Below are positions 42,356-55,806 of a DNA stretch of 64,000 bases, piece after piece. Source of the stretch: Henckelia pumila (lineage: Eukaryota > Streptophyta > Magnoliopsida > Lamiales > Gesneriaceae); NCBI RefSeq assembly GCF_033568475.1, contig NC_133123.1, positions 103,665,228 through 103,729,227 on the forward strand. Reading direction: 5' to 3'. Positions within the stretch are counted from its first letter, which is position 1, and each line of letters starts with the position of its first letter. The notes beneath the pieces are model-generated. The model saw only the letters and a program-made list of their open reading frames with translations. It made no database searches and was not told where the DNA came from. Position numbers and translations under genes: made by a program.

Positions 42356-45300
42356 TCAAAACAACTCTGGATGTTCAGCTCGCATCCGGCTCTTCAGTTC
42401 CCAAGTAGCTTCCTCTGTACCTCTGCGCTGCCACTGTACCATCACCAACGGTATGCACTTGTTTCGAAGCACCTTATCTTTCCTATCTAGAATCCGTAGG
42501 GGTCTCTCCACATACGACAGATCCTGATCTAATTTCACCTCAGTCGGATGCAAGATATGCGATTCGTCCGCCTCGTACTATCTCAACAAGTACACGTGGA
42601 ACACATCATGGATCCCTGAAAGATCTGGTGGAAATGCCAGATGATAAGCGACATCCCCAACCTTCTTGAGAATCTCGACAGGACCAATAAGCCCGGTGTC
42701 AATTTACCCTCGCGGCCGAACCTCATCACCTTCCGAAAAGTTGACACACGTAAGAATACATGCTCTCCTACCTCGAAGTGTAACGGCCTCCTGTGAGTGT
42801 TTGCGTAGCTAGCCTATAGATCCTGGGCCGCCTTAATCCTGCGTCGGATCAACTCCACTGCATCAGTCATTTGAAGAACCATATGAGGACCCTCAACCTG
42901 AAGCTCGCCAATCTCGTCCCAAAACAGAGGTGTACGACAATGACGTCCATAAAGAGCCTCAAATGGTGCCATGCCAATGCTGCGATGGTAACTATTGTTG
43001 TAAGCGAACTCCACCAACGGTAAATGATCATGCCACGCTGGACCAAAATCCATCACTGTTGCGCGAAGCATATCCTCCAAAGTGCAAATAGTACGCTCGG
43101 ACTGTCCGTCTGTCTCTGGATGATAAGCCATACTCAAGCTCAAATTAGTACCAAGGGCTCACTGAAAACTACCCCAAAATCTCGAGGTGAATCTCGAATC
43201 TTTATCACTGACAATGCTCAACGAAATGTCATGCAATCGAACGATCTTCCGCACATACAATTGCGCCATCCTATCAAAGGTATAATCTCAGTTATAGGGA
43301 AGAAAATGCACTGACTTAGATAATCGATCTACGACAACCCAAATAGAATCACAATTCCTGGAAGACATGGGCAAGTGGGTGAAAAAATCCATCGTCACAT
43401 GTTCCCACTTCCACTCAGAAATCTCTAAGTTATGAAGTAATCCTCCGAGTCGTCTAAACTCTGCTTTGACCTGCTGAAACACAAGGAATCTGGATACAAA
43501 CTGCACTTCATCCCTTTCCACCAAAATTGAGTGCGAATATCCTTATACATCTTCATGCTGCCTGGATGTACAGAAAATCTACTAGGGTGAGCTTGCGATA
43601 AGATCTCGTCCCTCAAACCGAATCATCGGGTACCACTACTCGACCATAAAGACACAACAAACCGTCTCCTTGCAGATGGAAACCAGAAGTATTACCATTC
43701 TCAGCCAAACGGGCTAACTTCTGAGTCCTCAGATCAAAATTCTGAGCTTCCCGGATTCGTCGATACAATGTTGGCTCTGCAAGAACAGAAGAAACACGAA
43801 TTCCTTGCTGTTCTTTCTTGTGACGGTACGTGAATCCCAAATAACAACACTCCTCCATTACCCTTGAAACTGAACAGGTACCAAAGGAACTCACATAGAC
43901 CTTGCGATTAAGTACATCAGCAACGGGGTCTGAAGAACCTGGATGGTACTTGATCTCACAATCGTATTCCTTCAACAGATCCATCCAACGATGCTACCGC
44001 ATGTTCAACTCAGCCTGAGTGAACAGATACTTCAAACTCTTATGATCGGTAAAGATCTTGAATCTTTCTCCGTAAAAATACGCCATATCTTCAGAGCAAA
44101 GACAATAGCTGCAAGCTCTAGATCATGTACGAGATAATTCTCCTCGTGATTCTTCAACTGTCTGGAAGCATAAGCGATCACGTGGCCATTTTGAGTCAAC
44201 ACACACCCCAAACCCTGGAGAGAAGCATCAGTGTAGACTACGAACCCACCTGATGCAGATGGCAAAGCAAGGACTGGCGGTGTCGTCAAACGACATCTTA
44301 GCTCACAAAAACTGTCTTCACAAGTATCAGACCACACGAAAGAAGCATCTTTCTTCGTCAACTGTGTCAAAGGCCAAGCTATCTGAGAGAAATTCTCCAC
44401 AAAACACCTGTAGTACCCTGCCAAACCGAGGAAACTACGGATCTAAGAAGCTATAGTCGGACGCGACCAATTCAGAATAGCCTCTGTCTTGCTGGGGTCA
44501 ACAGATACGCCCTCCTGAGAAATGAAATGACCAAGGAATAAAACTCGGTCAATCCATAAGTCACACTTTCTCAATTTTGCATACAACTCTCTCTCTCTCA
44601 AGACTTGGAGTACAGTGTATAGATGATAGGCATGCTCATCCATGCTGCGGGAATAGACCAAGATATCATCGATGAACACCACCGCGAACTTATCCAAAAG
44701 GTCGCGGAACACCCTGTTCATCAGATCCATAAAGACAGATGGGGGGGGGGCGTTCGTCAGACCAAACGGCATCACTAGAAACTCATAGTGCTCATACTGC
44801 GTACGAAATGCAGTCTTAGGAACATCCTCTTGCCGAACTCGAAATTGATGATACCCAGACCGAAGATCAATCTTCGAATAAACTGAAGTACCCTGCAACT
44901 GATCAAAGAGATCATCAATTCGTGGAAGAGGATATTTATTCTTCACGGTCACTTGATTCAACTATCGGTAATCGATACACAGCCATATAAACCCGTCTTT
45001 CTTCTTGACAAATAGCACTGGGGCTCCCCATGGTGAAACACTAGGTCGAATATAGCCCTTATCAAGAAGATCTTGAAATTGCTTCTGCAGCTCTTTCATC
45101 TCTGATGGTGCTAAACGGTAAGGAGCTCTGGAGATCGGTGCAGTCCCTGGCAGTAACTCAATGCCAAACTCAATCTCCTGACTAGCGGCAAACCTGGAAT
45201 TTCCTTCGAAAACACATCTGGAAAATCACAAACCACTGGTATCTCCCGGATATCTGGTTCCTCTAAGGATGTTTCAATGGCGTAGATAAGGTAGCCTTCC

Positions 45301-46827
45301 CCGCCAGACTCTAAAGCACGTCGGGCTTTCAAAGCAGAAACCACTAGCATCGGGGGTCGCGCTCCCTCACCATACAAATACCAAGACTCGCCATCCTTTG
45401 GACAAAACTGAACAAATCTCTGATAGCAATCCACTTTCGCTCTACAGGTAGTCAGGAGATGTATCCCAACGATGCAATCAAAATCCTCCAAAGCTAGAGC
45501 CATCAGGTTAGCACTAAGCTGATGCCCCTCAAAGTCTAAAACACAAACCACCACTAGATGCTTGGCTAAAACCTCGCTACCCATAGGAGTAGAAACCACT
45601 ATCAACACGTCTAAAGGAATGAATGACAATTTATACTTCTTAGAAAAATGTGCTGAGACGAAAGAATGCGATGCACCAGTATCAATCAAAACATACGCAG
45701 GAAAACCACGCAAATTACAGGTACCTGCGATCATCCGATCACTATCAGCCTCTGCCTGCTCCTGGTTCAGTGCGAAGACCTGCCCCTGAGCACTTGGCCG
45801 CAAAGAATAATGACCCCGGGAAGGAGTCTGAGTAGGCTGTCGCTGAGACTGCTGTGGCTGCTGGTGCTGCTGAGAATACTGCTGCTGATAAGGTGGCTTC
45901 TAGTACTGAGGTGGCTGAACAGATGCCTGGGAATCTTCGGAACCACTCAACATCGGACAATCTCTATTCATATGACCCTCCTGGACACACTGGAAACATG
46001 CTCCACTCAAATGGGGACAAGGACCTGCAGGATGCTTGCGTCTACACTGGCAACATCGGCTCGATTTTTGACCCCCAAAATGATGTACTCCGCCGGATCC
46101 AGATGAAGAAGAAGAAGTACCTCCTGATTTCTTGAAAGACTGGCCCTTCGGACCCAAAGAACTTGCACTCGCTGGCCTGGAAGAAGATGGAAAAATTCCC
46201 CTGTTCCTCCGGATAGTGTCCTCCGCCTAGCGACAACGGTCCACCAAATCCTCGTATGTCATATCACTACCCACAGCAACCATCCGATGAATCTCAGGAT
46301 TAAGACCCTGAAGAAAATGGTCGTAATTCGCCATAGAACTATCAGCAATGTGAGAACAATAAGGTAGCAGATCAAAGAACTTCTGCTGGTACTCCTCAAT
46401 TGTCATCGTACTCTGCGTAGACTCAGTAACTCACTAGCTTTTGCCTGCCGTAGAGCTGGAGGAAAATACAGTCTCTGATAAGCAGTACGAAACTCGACCC
46501 ACGTATATTCTCCTCTCGCTGCGATGAATGGTGAAAAATTATATATCCACCACTTCCTCGCTCGCCCCTCAAGCATGAAGGCAAGAATCTCCATCCTATC
46601 CTCGTCCGTGCAACGGAACTCCTGAAAACACTGCTCAATCCTCTCGAGCCAATCCTCAGCCTCCTCAGGCGTCTCACATCCTGTCAAAGGCTTCGGGCTT
46701 ACCTCATTAACCTGTGCATGCTCACTCGTCTGCGCTCCTCATGATGACCTCGATGACTTCTACGATCATTCGGATCACCCCATCGACCGCCGCCTCCACT
46801 ATCGTGGCTCTCATCGAAATCTGCCAT
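42356..46827 (-). pseudogene. E4 gag-pol, chromovirus, multiply frameshifted
   Basis: From the ATG at 46827 the minus strand reads gag (MADFDESHDSGGGGRWG; TPEEAEDWLERIEQCF; WVEFRTAYQRLYFPP). A zinc-knuckle region follows with an intact second CCHC (CFQCVQEGHMNRDC), then protease with [12 protein letters not shown]. Reverse transcriptase has FIDDILVYS. RNase H has [10 protein letters not shown] but its frame breaks at the next catalytic block. Integrase pieces include TDGQSERTI, and the chromodomain end reads EEATWELKSRMRAEHPELF. At least eight frameshifts or stops separate these. A ten-base C run (44750-44741 on this strand) inserts extra prolines in [10 protein letters not shown]. All domains are in the same order as E2, which is the intact comparison. 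Confidence 0.93.
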
Positions 46828-46885
46828 CTGTTGCAAAATAACAGATAATAATTTAATCCGCTTTACGAAATTCTCAGTGCAATGC

Positions 46886-46897
46886 GCTATGATACCA
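46886..46897 (-). other. E4 primer binding site, variant
   Basis: The minus strand reads TGGTATCATAGC beside the 5' LTR, one base off the common TGGTATCAGAGC. Confidence 0.8.
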
Positions 46898-46902
46898 AAA
46901 TT

Positions 46903-48295
46903 TGTAGCGACCCAACCCGGATCCACTACCTAATCAGAGTTTTAATGGCGCATGAAATAATTAACAACTGAAGCGTAAATGCGGATAAATAAATACAGCA
47001 AATCTTATCGGCAAAATTCAAACGACGATAGATAATATGTATAAATACCATTATACAACCATATCGAAGGTTCAGGGTACACAAATCCCTACCCGCTAAA
47101 AACTCACTCTATCAGATCCTCAATCCTGCTGAGAGCCGCCCGGACCATCCAACCGCTAACCTGCCCCGCCACAAGGTACCCTACAATACCCAAACACAGG
47201 GGCGTGAGTGACTACGCTCAATACATAAGCAATAATATATATAAACCAATATGCAGCACGCAAATGTATTTAAAATCAAAGTAATACAATTTTTTAGGGC
47301 ACCATGAATACACAATACCGTGCTAAAAGAGAGACTTCACGGGGTACTCGTATATTCCCTATCAACTATAGCGTCTACTCCACCGTCGTGGTCGCTCCTA
47401 GTGATAGCAAAACCAGGGGCTGAGAATCCACAGACACAAATCCATAATGAGTAACTCATCACCGATGGAAACGGTCTAGACTCACATCGTAATGGATGCA
47501 GTCTTACGTCAAATTCATGCCTGTGCTAAAGCAGTAAAACATGTAAAACCATGCACATGCATAAGTAACATATAAGCATACATATATCATGCCGGCTATC
47601 TCGATCAGTACTTACGTACCTCCAACACTGCAAGCAAATCCTAGCACCACTGGTCTAGATCTCACTCCTACTAGTCCAGTCTACTTCTACTACAATGCAA
47701 AAACCCATGCATCATTAATTAAGCTCTAAAACCCTTAACTAAGCTATTTCATAGTACTAAATATTTTTAGGAAGCCAAAGTTATACTTGCGTCCGTCGTC
47801 AGTCCTTTTCTGTCGTTAATCTCAAAACTAGACCACAGCTCCGCTACAATGCCGGGATCGCACCGCCGCTTCTGGTTTCCTAATGGGGCGCCTACAACTC
47901 CCTAGATCTGAGCTAGAAGGCCTAGGAATCGAGAGAGAGAGAAGGGAAAAAGTGCGAGTGAAATGAGCTCTTGGACCCTCTACGTATAGACACAGAACGG
48001 AACGTCCGTTCCTCCATCGTTGTGTCCGTTCTCCCATTGTTGCGTCCGATGTCCCATCACATGCGTAAGCAATGACGTCATCTTGATGACGTCACAGATG
48101 ACATCAGTAGGCCAAAACGTTGCTTCCGTTCCACGAACGTTACTTCCGTTCCACCCAACCTTCCGGGCCATTTTTGATCATTCTGAGTTCGTTTCTGATG
48201 TTTGTAGACTCATCTGAAACTTCCTTAATCCCATTTACTTGATAATATCCTAGTGATTAACGCTTAATCACTCAATTTGGGTACGGGTCACTACA
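46903..48295 (-). repeat. E4 5' LTR (1393 bp)
   Basis: It is the complete LTR, with the CGAGG duplication outside. It preserves the uninterrupted sequence around CTCTACGTATAGACAC (47979-47994) where CACTA B entered the sister LTR. Confidence 0.92.
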
Positions 48296-48300
48296 CGAGG

Positions 48301-50347
48301 ACATTTCAAAGACTGCATTTCGTACAAGGTATGATCAATACAAGTTTTTAGTGATGCATTTCGAGTTGACGAACGCACCTGCAGTGTTCATGGATATGAT
48401 GAACAAGTTTTTCGTAGTTATTTGGAAAATTTCTTCGTGGTGTTTATCGATGACATTTTAATCTACTCGTGCAATGTTGATGAACATGAGCAACACTTGA
48501 GGATTCTACTGCAGATTCTCCGGGAGAAGCAGTTGTATGGAAAGTTCAATAAATGCGAACTCTGCATTGACCGAGTAGTGTTCCTTAGTCATGTCATTTC
48601 TCGGGATGTGTTTCAGTGGACCCGAGTAAGACGGAAGCTATATTGAACTCGTCGCATCCTCCAATAGCTTAAGAGATTCGTAGCTTCTTGGGTTTAGCAG
48701 AAGACTATCGACGGTTCATCGAAAATTTATCATAGATTGCTAGACCAGTGGCACAGTTGACTAGGAAGGATGTTCTTTTTGTCTAGTCGACCGAGTGTGA
48801 GCAGAGCTTTGATGAGTTGAGGAGTCGACTGAATACTAAAACTGTACTTTCTTTACCATTTGGTTCCGAAGGTTATGTAGTGTACATAGATACACCTCTT
48901 CAAGGTTTGGGTTGTGTGTTAAAACAGAATGGGCATGTGATTTTCTATGCTTCTCGACGGTTGAAGACCATTAAGGAAATTACCCAGTGCACGATCTAGA
49001 GCTTACTGCGATCTTGTTTGTGCAAAATATTTGGCGTCATCACTTGTATGGCGAGCGTTTTGAGATCCACTCTGACCAAAAGAGTTTAAAGTATCTGTTC
49101 ACGCAAAATGAGTTGAACATGAGGCAACGTCATTGGATGGATATTCTCAAGGATTATGATTGTGAGATTAAGTACCATCCAGATTCTACGAATCCAGCTG
49201 CAGACGCGCTTAGCTGTAAGGTATATGTTAGTGCTCTTCACACCAGTGCAGTATCCGGTGCAGTTCAGGAGTCTTGTTCTTTGGGTTTCATGTTTAGAAA
49301 TAAGAAAGAACAGTAAGGGATCCGAGTCTTTTCAGTTAGCTTATCCAACATTGTTTTCCAATATTCGGCAAGTTCTGTTTTTGGATTCAAATACGCAGAA
49401 ATTAGTCAGGCTTGCTTAGTGAGACAACACCTCTGGTTTCTATTTTTAGACAAACGGATTGTTGTGTTTGTCTTCTATAGTAGTTGTGCCTGAGGATTCA
49501 ACCTTGCGTGATGAGATTTTGTCTCAGTTTCATCGTAGCAGATTCATCGTGCACCCGGACAGTGCAAAGATGTACAAGGATCTACGTACGAGATTTTGGT
49601 GAAAAATTCTGAAGCATAATGTTTATCAATATGTATCCCGATCTCTTATTTTTCACCAGGTCAAGGATGAGCATCGTCGACCAGTTGGTCTGATGTAGAG
49701 TTTGGAAGAAGTGGGAGCAAGTGACGATGAATTTTTTTGCTCACTTGCTGATGTCCTCCAGGCAGTGTGATGTTATTTGGATTGTTGTGGACAGATTGTC
49801 CGAGTCTGCACATTTTCTTCCGTACAATCTCGAGTTCACTTTTGATCGCATGGCAAGATTATACATTTAGGAGATATTTGCATAGAATACCGCTGAGCAT
49901 AGTCAGTGATGGGGATCTGAGGTTCACCTCATGGTTATGGGGTAGCTTTTAACGAGCCTTGGATACTACTTTTAGTTTGAGTACGGCGTATCATCCAAAG
50001 ACTGACGGTTAGTCCAAGAGAACTATTCGGACATTAGAGGATATGCTGAGGATTTCAGTGATGGATTTTGGTTTATCCTGACGGGATCATTTGCCGATGA
50101 TAGAGTTTACTTATAACAATAGCTATCATAACAGTATTGGCTTGTCGCCGTTTGAGGCTCTTTATGGTCTTCATTGTCGGAAACCCTTATTATTGGATGA
50201 AGTAGAGGAAAGACATGTCGAGGGATCAGAGCTGGTACAACAGATCGTAGATAAAGTTTAGTGGATCAAGAAAAAGACCAGGATTGCACAGGACAGGAAG
50301 GCCAGCTATGCTAACATCAAGCGCAGACCGTTGTATTTTATCTAGGG
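48301..50347 (+). pseudogene. Old Tekay pol, late reverse transcriptase to integrase (broken)
   Basis: It continues the reading from 34482. It runs through [26 protein letters not shown], RNase H with [10 protein letters not shown] (the catalytic Asp of TDAS is lost) and [12 protein letters not shown], then integrase pieces ([26 protein letters not shown]). It ends in the post-integrase linker near [17 protein letters not shown]. Numerous stops and frameshifts make it inactive. It is cut at 50347 by the start of E5. Confidence 0.88.
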
Positions 50348-50352
50348 GAGCA

Positions 50353-51235
50353 TGTGTGGTGCCTAAAAATTCAATCTACTAAATCGCATGCATTAATTTA
50401 ATAAATATTATGATTTTTATTTTTAAGTTTATTTGATTTAAATTCTTTATGTGAATTATGTGTTAATGAAATATTTCATTATTTATTCAAATGATTATAT
50501 TGTGCATTTTATTTGTTTTAAAAATTTTTAAAGATTTAGGCTTGCATATTTAAATGATTTTAATTGTTTAGTTTATTCTTTTAAATGGTTTTAACTGTTT
50601 ATCCTATTTGTTTAAATATTTTTGAGTGTCCAACTTATTTATTTTAATTAGCCTAAGTTTAGCGGTAAGTTATTTTAAATTATTTTAAATGCCTAGCTTA
50701 TTTATTTAAATTATTTTTAAATTTCTAAATCATTTTAAAGGTTTTTATTTCCACTTGTGTATTTAATTAAATTTCTTTTAAACATTAGTCTAGTTTTTTA
50801 AATTATTTTAATCGCTCTGCTTGTTATTTAAATATTTTACTCGTTGCCGTGACATTGGAATATTTAAAGTGTTAAATTTTTAGAATTTTCAAGCTTGTAT
50901 TTTTATTTAGTGCGATTTAAATTGTAGTCCTAATTGCTAGTTGTGATCTAGCATTTTTTTTAAAAGGTGTGTTTCATTTTTTTATGAAATTTTCCAACTC
51001 TATCATTTTTCTAGGGTTGCCTATTCTAGCACTTGATTAAATCCTAGCTACACACTCTCACTCACTAAAAGACTCATGCACACACACACTCAAACACACA
51101 CAAGAGCCGAATTGTTCCCTGTTCTTCAAGCATTCCCATCGGCTTCTTCTTCAAATTCTTCTCCACCATTCTCGTCGCCAGCAGCTTCCATTTCCGGCGA
51201 GTCACCTTCAAGAAAACTGGTCGAGCTACTCCCCC
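50353..51235 (+). repeat. E5 5' LTR, part 1
   Basis: AT-rich U3 ending in a CACACACTCAAACACACACA stretch and a C-rich tract, where copia element E6 inserted (CCCCC at 51231-51235). Confidence 0.78.
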
Positions 51236-53080
51236 TGAAAGAGTGGGTGTCCGGTGAGCCAACTTGTGGCTAAGGGCTTTGATGACTCTTTGTATAAACA
51301 ATCTTTTTTTTAATATTATTTACACTTTTATTAATGGCAATGACTTTATCTTTCTTCATATTGTTATATTGTGATATACTATTGTTGTTTTGATAAAGAC
51401 CTTGAATATACTATAGTGTATATAAGATGTGGTAGAACATGGGGATGTCTATCATGAAACACATCTTATAGTCACTGTATATTCTAAACTGTTCCTAGTC
51501 GATTGAGCCGTCCGATAAAAAGGATAAGGATCGCTCGAGTTTGAGACTAGCATTTGCGATGCAGAGTACCACGTTTCATTGGTAAGGAACATAGAGATGT
51601 TCGAAGCATGCAAATGGATATTCATACGATGAATGATCGAACTACCCTATCCGGACTTTCCAAGTGGTTATCACTTATCGAGTGGATAAAGTCCGCGGTT
51701 TTGGTTGTACACCATTAGTCCTTACTACTTGAAACATCATTGAGACTCTATATGCTAGTACTGTGCTTTGACTCGTTTACCGACTCTATTGGGGTCATCA
51801 GGTGTCGGGATTGGGTACAGTTACAACACATATAGGAGTCGATGCTTATTGTCAAGGATTCACCACATACTTGCGAGTGTGGATATCCTATGCGATCTGA
51901 GGAGATATTAGTGTGACGAATCTCTGGCCAGAGTACATGATGTGATTTAAGAAATGGTTTCTTAGTAGCACATGCGATGTCACTATTTGATCTTCAAGAT
52001 GTATTGCATAGTTATCGAATCTCGAACGACTCTCGATATACCAATGGTTGTTGATTCGATCGGGATATTTGGATGAAGGGACCGTACTGTACGCTAACCA
52101 AAATCTATTGGTTCTTGTAGGCACTATCAGTGATACCTAGGGAATCATGGGGCGATGTTGCTAGGCGCTCTTACCATGATTCGATGGGCAAGTCGAAAAT
52201 TGTTGTTCCGAGTCACAAGGAGTTGTGAGCCCACGGCTAGCTGTATCCCTGAACCATTGAGGGTCACACAGAGTAATGGATTTTTAATCCCCGTTGAGAT
52301 AGTTAAATTTAAAGAGTTAAATTTAATGAACAAAGAAGTTGGACTTCTTAATTATGAGTAGAGGAGTAAGATTTCCTAAAATGACATAGGGATGGCCATT
52401 TTTGGAAATCACTGAATTCGGATTCAGAAAAATTTATCTTGACTTTAAAAGGTGCAGAAATGGTTTCTGTGCACATTGGTGAAATCGGTTTATCAATCGG
52501 AGTCACGATGAATTTTATATTAATTTCTGAACATGCGGGCTTTGCTTGTCGGGCTTGAACTTATGACTAATGGGCCCTAAGCTGTTAGTGGCCTATATTA
52601 TAAATAAGTTATTGCAGTACAGAAATTACAGACAACAGGGTCACAATTTTCGAAAACCTAACTGATTTTCTCTCTAAGTGGCCGCCCCCTCCCTCTCTCT
52701 GCTCGAAAAACCCAGCCTGTGAATTTTGAATTTGCAGTCTGGTTTAACGGATCAAATTCGTTAATTCTCTTCGTAGAAACTTCTGATAGATTTTCTAGTG
52801 CAATCTATCAGAGGGATTAAATATCCGTTCGTGGACCTGATTGAAGAACTGTTCGTCCATCAGTTTCAGGGATATACAACAAGAGCAGAGCAATCTGTTG
52901 GTGTCCATAAATCTCGATTCGAGATTGAGGTAAAAATTTATAATCGTTATTTAATTTTTACACACACATAATTTAATCGTAAGGTTGATACCCATTATGG
53001 AATTGTTTCATATAAAATTTTTAAACTTCCGCTGCACCGGGTATCAATCCTAATTGATCTGATCGTCGCGTTCTCCAACA
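51236..53080 (+). repeat. E6 5' LTR
   Basis: It is near-identical to 58404-60249. Short frames repeated in both copies (for example at 51888-52124 and 59057-59293) are shared only because the LTRs are copies. Confidence 0.95.
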
Positions 53081-53081
53081 G

Positions 53082-53094
53082 TGGTATCAGAGCC
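53082..53094 (+). other. E6 primer binding site
   Basis: TGGTATCAGAGCC lies one base after the LTR end. Confidence 0.93.
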
Positions 53095-53216
53095 AGGTTG
53101 CTAAGATCAAGCGATTAAATTAATCGATTGTACAAAAATTTTTTTGGCCTCGGTTTTTGAAACAAAATAAATATTTTAAAATAAAAAAAAATTTTTTTTT
53201 TTTTTGGGCAAAAACC

Positions 53217-53443
53217 CGGGCAGCGATTGGATCGCTGCCCGGGGGGGCAGCGATGGTCGCTGCCCTGCGCAGCGCTGGGCGGGGCGGCGCACGGCGCTGC
53301 CCGGCGCAGCGCTGGGGGCTGCGCAGGGCAGCGCTCGGCGCTGCCTATGGGCAGCGATCGTCGCTGCCCTAGGGACAGCCGGGCTGCCCGGCCCGACCCC
53401 ATTAGGGCGCGGGCAGCCCGGGAATGTCCCGGGCGGCCCACGG
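53217..53443. other. GC-rich inverted-repeat island in E6 leader
   Basis: About 225 bp of very GC-rich sequence stands between a poly-A/poly-T stretch and AT-rich DNA. GGGCAGCGAT and its complement ATCGCTGCCC recur several times with GCAGCGCTGGG variants, so several strong hairpins are possible. Long frames here in three registers are composition artefacts. Confidence 0.85.
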
Positions 53444-55086
53444 GAAAAATTATTTTTTAATTTTTAAATTAAATTTTAATATGTTAAAATTCTATTTTTG
53501 GTCCGATCGAAAATTGTTTTTGATTGGTCCACGAGGCGTCGGATCGAATTGTTCGAGTCCGAAAATTTTAAAATTGATTTTTGGATAAATTTGAATTTTT
53601 GGAAAATTTAAATATTTTATCCGTTAAATTGAATTTTGAAATTAATTATTTTTGGTACAATTGATGATAAGATATGATCTTATGGATATATTGAGTAAAA
53701 TATGATTTTATGTATAAAATTGGATTTTATAGATAAAATATGATTTTATTTGATAAAAAGATAAAATATGATTTTGTATGTAAAATAAGATTTTATGTAT
53801 GAAATATGATTTTATCCTTTTAAATTTAAATTGCCATTGCATGTTATCCAATAAATTAATTTTGAATTAAATGTTATTGGATAAGGATGATCGATTGCCA
53901 TGACCAATTTTGTAGGTGTATGTTAGGAATTTACATTTGTTTTTATTGTTGTTGGTTTTATTAATGGGCCTGGTTTATGGCCCAATATGAATTGTCATAT
54001 GTAATAAAAGTGGGCTTGGTTTATGGCCCGTTCCCACCCCTTAAAAATGTATCCCCTACTTGTCATTGTTATTTATTGTAAATACATTAGATTTAGTGGG
54101 AGATGAAGATTTGAAGACGGTGGTGGGCCCAGCAGACAATAAAGACAGAAGAAATGTAAATTGGAAGCTCAATGTAATAGGATTGCATTGCATACTGCAT
54201 ATTACCTAGGATTGGACTAAGACTCGTGATTGGCAACCATGGGTCGATTAGAAATGGAATCGATCATCCTATATAATATGTGATATTATAGTTGTATGCA
54301 TGTTTTAGACAAAATTGTGTGAATCCGACAAGCATACAAAATTTTAAAAAATGATGAGACAAATTTTCATAATTAAAATCCCTCATTTTAAATATGATTT
54401 AAAATTGATATCAAGATAAATAAAGGAAATTTAAATTTGTTTAAATGTTCCTACCTTCCATCAACGATCAATGTATGAGATGCTACCCGCGGATACGGTC
54501 CGGCTCATATTATTGGGGGGCCCGTTCGTCGAAAAGCTATACATTGGATCGACACATGTTGTAAGTTGGGTGGAACTCCCATGGGATCGGCTCATATTAT
54601 TGGGGGATCCACATGGCGACCGTCCATCACAACTTAATATTGATGGGTCATCTTGACATGTCACAATAAACGGCGTCATATTATTGGGCCCTTATTGGAC
54701 ATAAGGTAAAAACGTGGAGGTTGCTTTGGAAGCAATTGGGCTCTACCTTTTGAAAATTATGGTTGGCTGATATTATTCGGGACCATAGTTTGTCAATTGG
54801 ACTCCATGTTCTCACTAAGGAAAACAGTTTCCCGTTTTCACTAGAGGGTAGTGAAATCGTTAAAATAGTGGGAGTGAGATTCATAAAATAAATTTCGCCT
54901 ATTTTATGTCTTAGTAAATTAATTAAACAATCATCGATAATTGTCTGTTTCATCTCAGTATATCATTATGATGAATCTTCGTAATCCACATGTCTCAATT
55001 CTCCAACAAAACAAACTTACTGGCGCAAACAATATAAAATGATTCCATAAGTTAAGATTGTCCTAAGTTCGGAAAAGATTTTCTAA
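53444..55086 (+). other. E6 leader/former gag region, non-coding
   Basis: AT-rich sequence with TATGATTTTAT-type short repeats (53690-53810) and four spaced copies of a GGCTCATATTATTGGG motif (54502, 54589, 54672 and 54765). The bulk of gag should lie near here but is not readable. Confidence 0.6.
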
Positions 55087-55640
55087 GTGTTAGAAAAGGC
55101 TTCTCCGAAAACAGCCCCGGCTGATGTAACTGCCGAAAGGTTGGCCGAACTAGAGAAATGGTTGGACCATGATCTCAAGGCCAAATGTTACATACAAAAT
55201 TGGACAAGTCTAAACAAGTTTGCCATCACTGCAAGAAACCCGGTTATTGGAAACGTAACTGCAAGGAATACCTCGAGCAGTTGCGAACTGCAAAGGGTAT
55301 GTTTTACATTGAAATAAATGTTTTTTAATACTACTTCTTGGGTATTGGATACCAGATGTAGATCTCATATTTGCAATGAGTTGCAAATGATGACAAGAAG
55401 TAATAAGCTAAGGATGGGTGAGACCCAGTCAAGGCTCGGGAATGGTTCCAGAGTTAAATCCATAGCTATGGGAAATATTTGTTTAAATTTTGCAAACCAA
55501 TTTTAAGTTGTATTATGAGAAAGATATTTTTATTTGTGCCAAAGATTTCATTAAAACATTATTTCTATTTCTATGCTTGATAGAGATGGATTTTCTTGTA
55601 ATTTTGTGAATGGAATTTGCAATATTTACAAGAATGAATG
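55087..55640 (+). pseudogene. E6 gag and protease remnant
   Basis: A short frame reads TAERLAELEKWLDHDLKAKC, an early copia-gag phrase, and then jumps to a zinc-knuckle region in another frame (CHHCKKPGYWKRNC, with Tyr where the zinc-binding His is expected). So most of gag is deleted. Protease follows with WVLDTRCRSHIC, where the active-site Gly of DTG is Arg. Stops separate these from the integrase frame. Confidence 0.82.
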
Positions 55641-55806
55641 TTTGATTTGAAATGAACAATTTAAAAATGATCTATATAACTTAAAACTAAAAGACGTTCC
55701 AATAAATTATGTTGATAAACCGGCAACAACAAACAAAAGGAAAATCGATAGCCAAAACCCGGCAAACCTTTGGCACGCTAGGCTAGGTCATATTTCCTCA
55801 AGGAGG

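Larger units (their letters stand above)
34483..48295 (-). mobile_element. E4: Tekay-type Ty3 chromovirus, minus strand, itself split by CACTA B
   Basis: LTRs at 46903-48295 (5') and 34483-35569 plus 41916-42223 (3') flank a broken gag-pol. The 5-bp duplication CGAGG (34478-34482 and 48296-48300) lies in the reverse transcriptase of an older Tekay element. LTR starts on the minus strand read TGTAGTGACCC. The LTRs differ at about 6% in the first 180 bp by eye, so E4 is older than E2 but younger than its host. Once CACTA B is removed, the 3' LTR is 1392-1395 bp, equal to the 5' copy. Confidence 0.93.

Noticed and set aside
45666-46135. Plus-strand frames of up to 146 codons
   Set aside because: They are antisense shadows of the E4 gag zinc-knuckle and protease region.
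53115-53467. Several overlapping frames of 70-108 codons on both strands
   Set aside because: They come from the GC-rich leader island, which lacks stop codons in all registers. Composition is Ala/Gly/Arg-rich with no motif.
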